This document shows, piece by piece, positions 31,421-32,808 of a stretch of 32,808 bases of DNA. Position numbers and translations under genes: made by a program. Position 1 is the first letter of the stretch. The number at the start of each line of letters is the position of its first letter. The DNA comes from Limnohabitans sp. (lineage in GTDB: Bacteria > Pseudomonadota > Gammaproteobacteria > Burkholderiales > Burkholderiaceae_C). Below the pieces are notes generated by a model that worked only from the letters and a program-made list of their open reading frames with translations, was not told the origin of the DNA and searched no databases. The DNA lies in NCBI RefSeq assembly GCF_030158565.1, contig NZ_JAOASQ010000056.1, positions 1 through 32,808 of the forward strand, written 5' to 3'.

Positions 31421-32808
31421 TCAAGCTTGACGGATCGCGTCGGCGGTCAATGGCAGGCGGCGCACGCGCTTGCCCGTGAGGGCCGCCACGGCGTTGGCAA
31501 TCGCAGGCGCAGCCACCGCAGTGCCAGGCTCACCAATGCCGCCTGGCTTTTCAGTGCTCTTGACCAACACGATGTCGATCTGTGGCGTTTCATGCATGCG
31601 CACAGGCTCGTAGGTGTTGTAGTTGCTCTCTTTCACGCGGCCATTGGCCATGGTGATCTGGTGCTTGAGCACCGCGCCCATGCCAAAGATGATGCTGGAC
31701 TGCAGCTGGGCTTCCACCGTGTCGGGGTTGACCATGTGGCCCACGTCAGCGGCCACAGTGACTTTGTGAACCTTGACGCTGCCGTCCTTGTTCAAGCTCA
31801 CCTCGGCCACTTGTGCCATGTAACTGTCGTAGCCTTCCATCAAGGCAATACCGCGTGCACGGCCCTTGGCCACAGGCTTGCCCCAGCCCGCTTTTTCAGC
31901 AGCCAGTTTGAGCACGTTGGCGTAACGTGGCTTGCCTTCGAGCATCTTCATGCGGTAAGCGTAAGGGTCCTGACCTGCGGCCTTGGCCATCTCGTCAACG
32001 AAGCTCTCGTTGGCGAAAGCGTTCATGCTGTGGCTCACGGCGCGCCAGTAACCGACACGGAAGCCGGTGTCGTGGATCACCAAATCGTGCTGCGTGTTGG
32101 GCACGTTGTAGCCGGTCACCGCAGCTTCTGCCATGAAAGGGTCCAAGGTCTCTTTGGGCAAACCGAAAGCGCGCTGCGTGATCGATTGGGATGTGACCTT
32201 GAAGTGCACCCCCACGGGCATGCCCGATGCGTCCAGACCGGCCTTGACGTTGTTCACGCCCATGGGACGGTAGTAGTCATGGGTCATGTCTTCTTCGCGA
32301 GTCCACACCAGCTTGACCGGCTTGCCGACGGCCTTGGAGATCTCTGCGGCTTGAACGACAAAGTCCAATTCCAGGCGGCGACCAAAACCACCACCCAAGT
32401 AGGTGGTCTTCAACGTGACGTCTTCAGGCTTGAGGCCCAAAGCGCCAGCGACAGCACCGTGAGCGCCTTGTTGGAATTGGGTAGGACCGATCAACAGGGC
32501 CTTGTTGCCTTGCACATGGGCGGTGAAGTTCATCGGCTCCAGTGGCGAGTGCGATTGCATGGGCGTGATGTATTCGGCTTCCAGCACTTTGGCGGCACCA
32601 CCGATGGCCTTGGCCACATCGCCTTTGGACGCGATGATCGGAATCACCTTGCCAGATTTGGCTGCAGCACGGTTGCCTTCCAGCATGGAAGCATCGCTGA
32701 TCGATGCGACAGCGCCTTCGTCCCACTGGATGCTGAGTTTTTCGGCCGCCTTTTTGGCGCGCCACCAGGAGTCGGCCACCACGGCCACGCCGTCGCTGAC
32801 CTGCACCA
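31421..32808 (-). CDS. Molybdopterin-binding dehydrogenase subunit, isoquinoline 1-oxidoreductase beta-like (5' end outside window)
   Basis: The visible 462 residues are the C-terminal part of a xanthine-dehydrogenase-family large subunit; the N-terminal part lies beyond the right edge. Cofactor-binding blocks are GGGFGRRLELDFV, the RAVSHSMNAFANESFVDEMA part, and the near-terminal GGIGEPGTAVAAPAIANAV with the catalytic-type Glu in GEPG. The protein ends with GKRVRRLPLTADAIRQA. IorB-type subunits pair with a small [2Fe-2S] subunit, and an aldehyde, N-heterocycle or similar substrate is typical; the actual substrate cannot be told. IorB-type proteins are often exported through Tat, but the signal part is not visible. 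The XdhC gene follows after 16 bases. Confidence 0.92.
   Translation of the reverse strand, partial: VQVSDGVAVVADSWWRAKKAAEKLSIQWDEGAVASISDASMLEGNRAAAKSGKVIPIIASKGDVAKAIGGAAKVLEAEYITPMQSHSPLEPMNFTAHVQGNKALLIGPTQFQQGAHGAVAGALGLKPEDVTLKTTYLGGGFGRRLELDFVVQAAEISKAVGKPVKLVWTREEDMTHDYYRPMGVNNVKAGLDASGMPVGVHFKVTSQSITQRAFGLPKETLDPFMAEAAVTGYNVPNTQHDLVIHDTGFRVGYWRAVSHSMNAFANESFVDEMAKAAGQDPYAYRMKMLEGKPRYANVLKLAAEKAGWGKPVAKGRARGIALMEGYDSYMAQVAEVSLNKDGSVKVHKVTVAADVGHMVNPDTVEAQLQSSIIFGMGAVLKHQITMANGRVKESNYNTYEPVRMHETPQIDIVLVKSTEKPGGIGEPGTAVAAPAIANAVAALTGKRVRRLPLTADAIRQA

Overview
The window is about 32.8 kb of high-GC DNA. It looks like a chromosomal segment of a betaproteobacterium of the order Burkholderiales, most likely family Comamonadaceae. 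This rests on gene content and protein style (OxyR with RecG, a PhaM-type phasin, a NagR/NahR-type regulator, XdhC with an isoquinoline-oxidoreductase-like subunit, DUF2946 proteins). No rRNA or species marker is present, so the placement is an inference. No tRNA, rRNA, CRISPR array, transposase or phage gene was seen.

Layout. (1) 1-4146: a glucose-type sugar module, with a GtsA-like ABC solute-binding protein (cut by the left edge), a divergent response regulator and sensor kinase, and glucokinase. (2) 4192-7301: recG and oxyR on the minus strand, with a strong terminator beyond recG that serves the next gene. (3) 7333-9245: a small outer-membrane beta-barrel and queA. (4) 9262-16030: an accessory block between the two queuosine genes queA and tgt. 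It holds a ParD/ParE-like toxin-antitoxin pair, a NagG/NagH-type Rieske oxygenase (probable salicylate 5-hydroxylase) with its ferredoxin and a divergent NahR/NagR-like LysR regulator, and an 810-residue secreted protein made of about nineteen 23-residue repeats plus a peptidoglycan-binding domain. (5) 16061-19268: tgt, then a convergent pair, a PhaM-like phasin translationally coupled to a FIST-domain protein. (6) 19345-30318: twelve minus-strand genes that look like a copper (and perhaps iron) acquisition locus. (7) 30379-32808: XdhC and a molybdopterin-binding dehydrogenase subunit (cut by the right edge).

The most interesting part is region 6. It combines two TonB-dependent receptors, a copper-uptake-associated periplasmic protein, a PepSY membrane protein, an MbnP/MbnH pair (lipoprotein plus di-heme enzyme), two PCuAC copper chaperones, three DUF2946 proteins with Cys motifs, and a Crp/Fnr-family regulator. 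No methanobactin biosynthesis gene is visible. Two DUF2946 paralogues share a promoter with a GATAAT box seven bases before the start codon (probable leaderless transcripts). One also carries a perfect FNR-type palindrome, which suggests control by the Crp/Fnr protein encoded in the same cluster. A terminator-like hairpin precedes one receptor gene and suggests attenuation.

Other notable points are nested palindromes in the divergent oxygenase/regulator promoter that contain most of a Fur box, a tandem 11-bp operator before the antitoxin, two copies of a paired-hairpin intergenic repeat, a branched terminator with a T7 tail before tgt, and a -10 box six bases from the tgt start codon.
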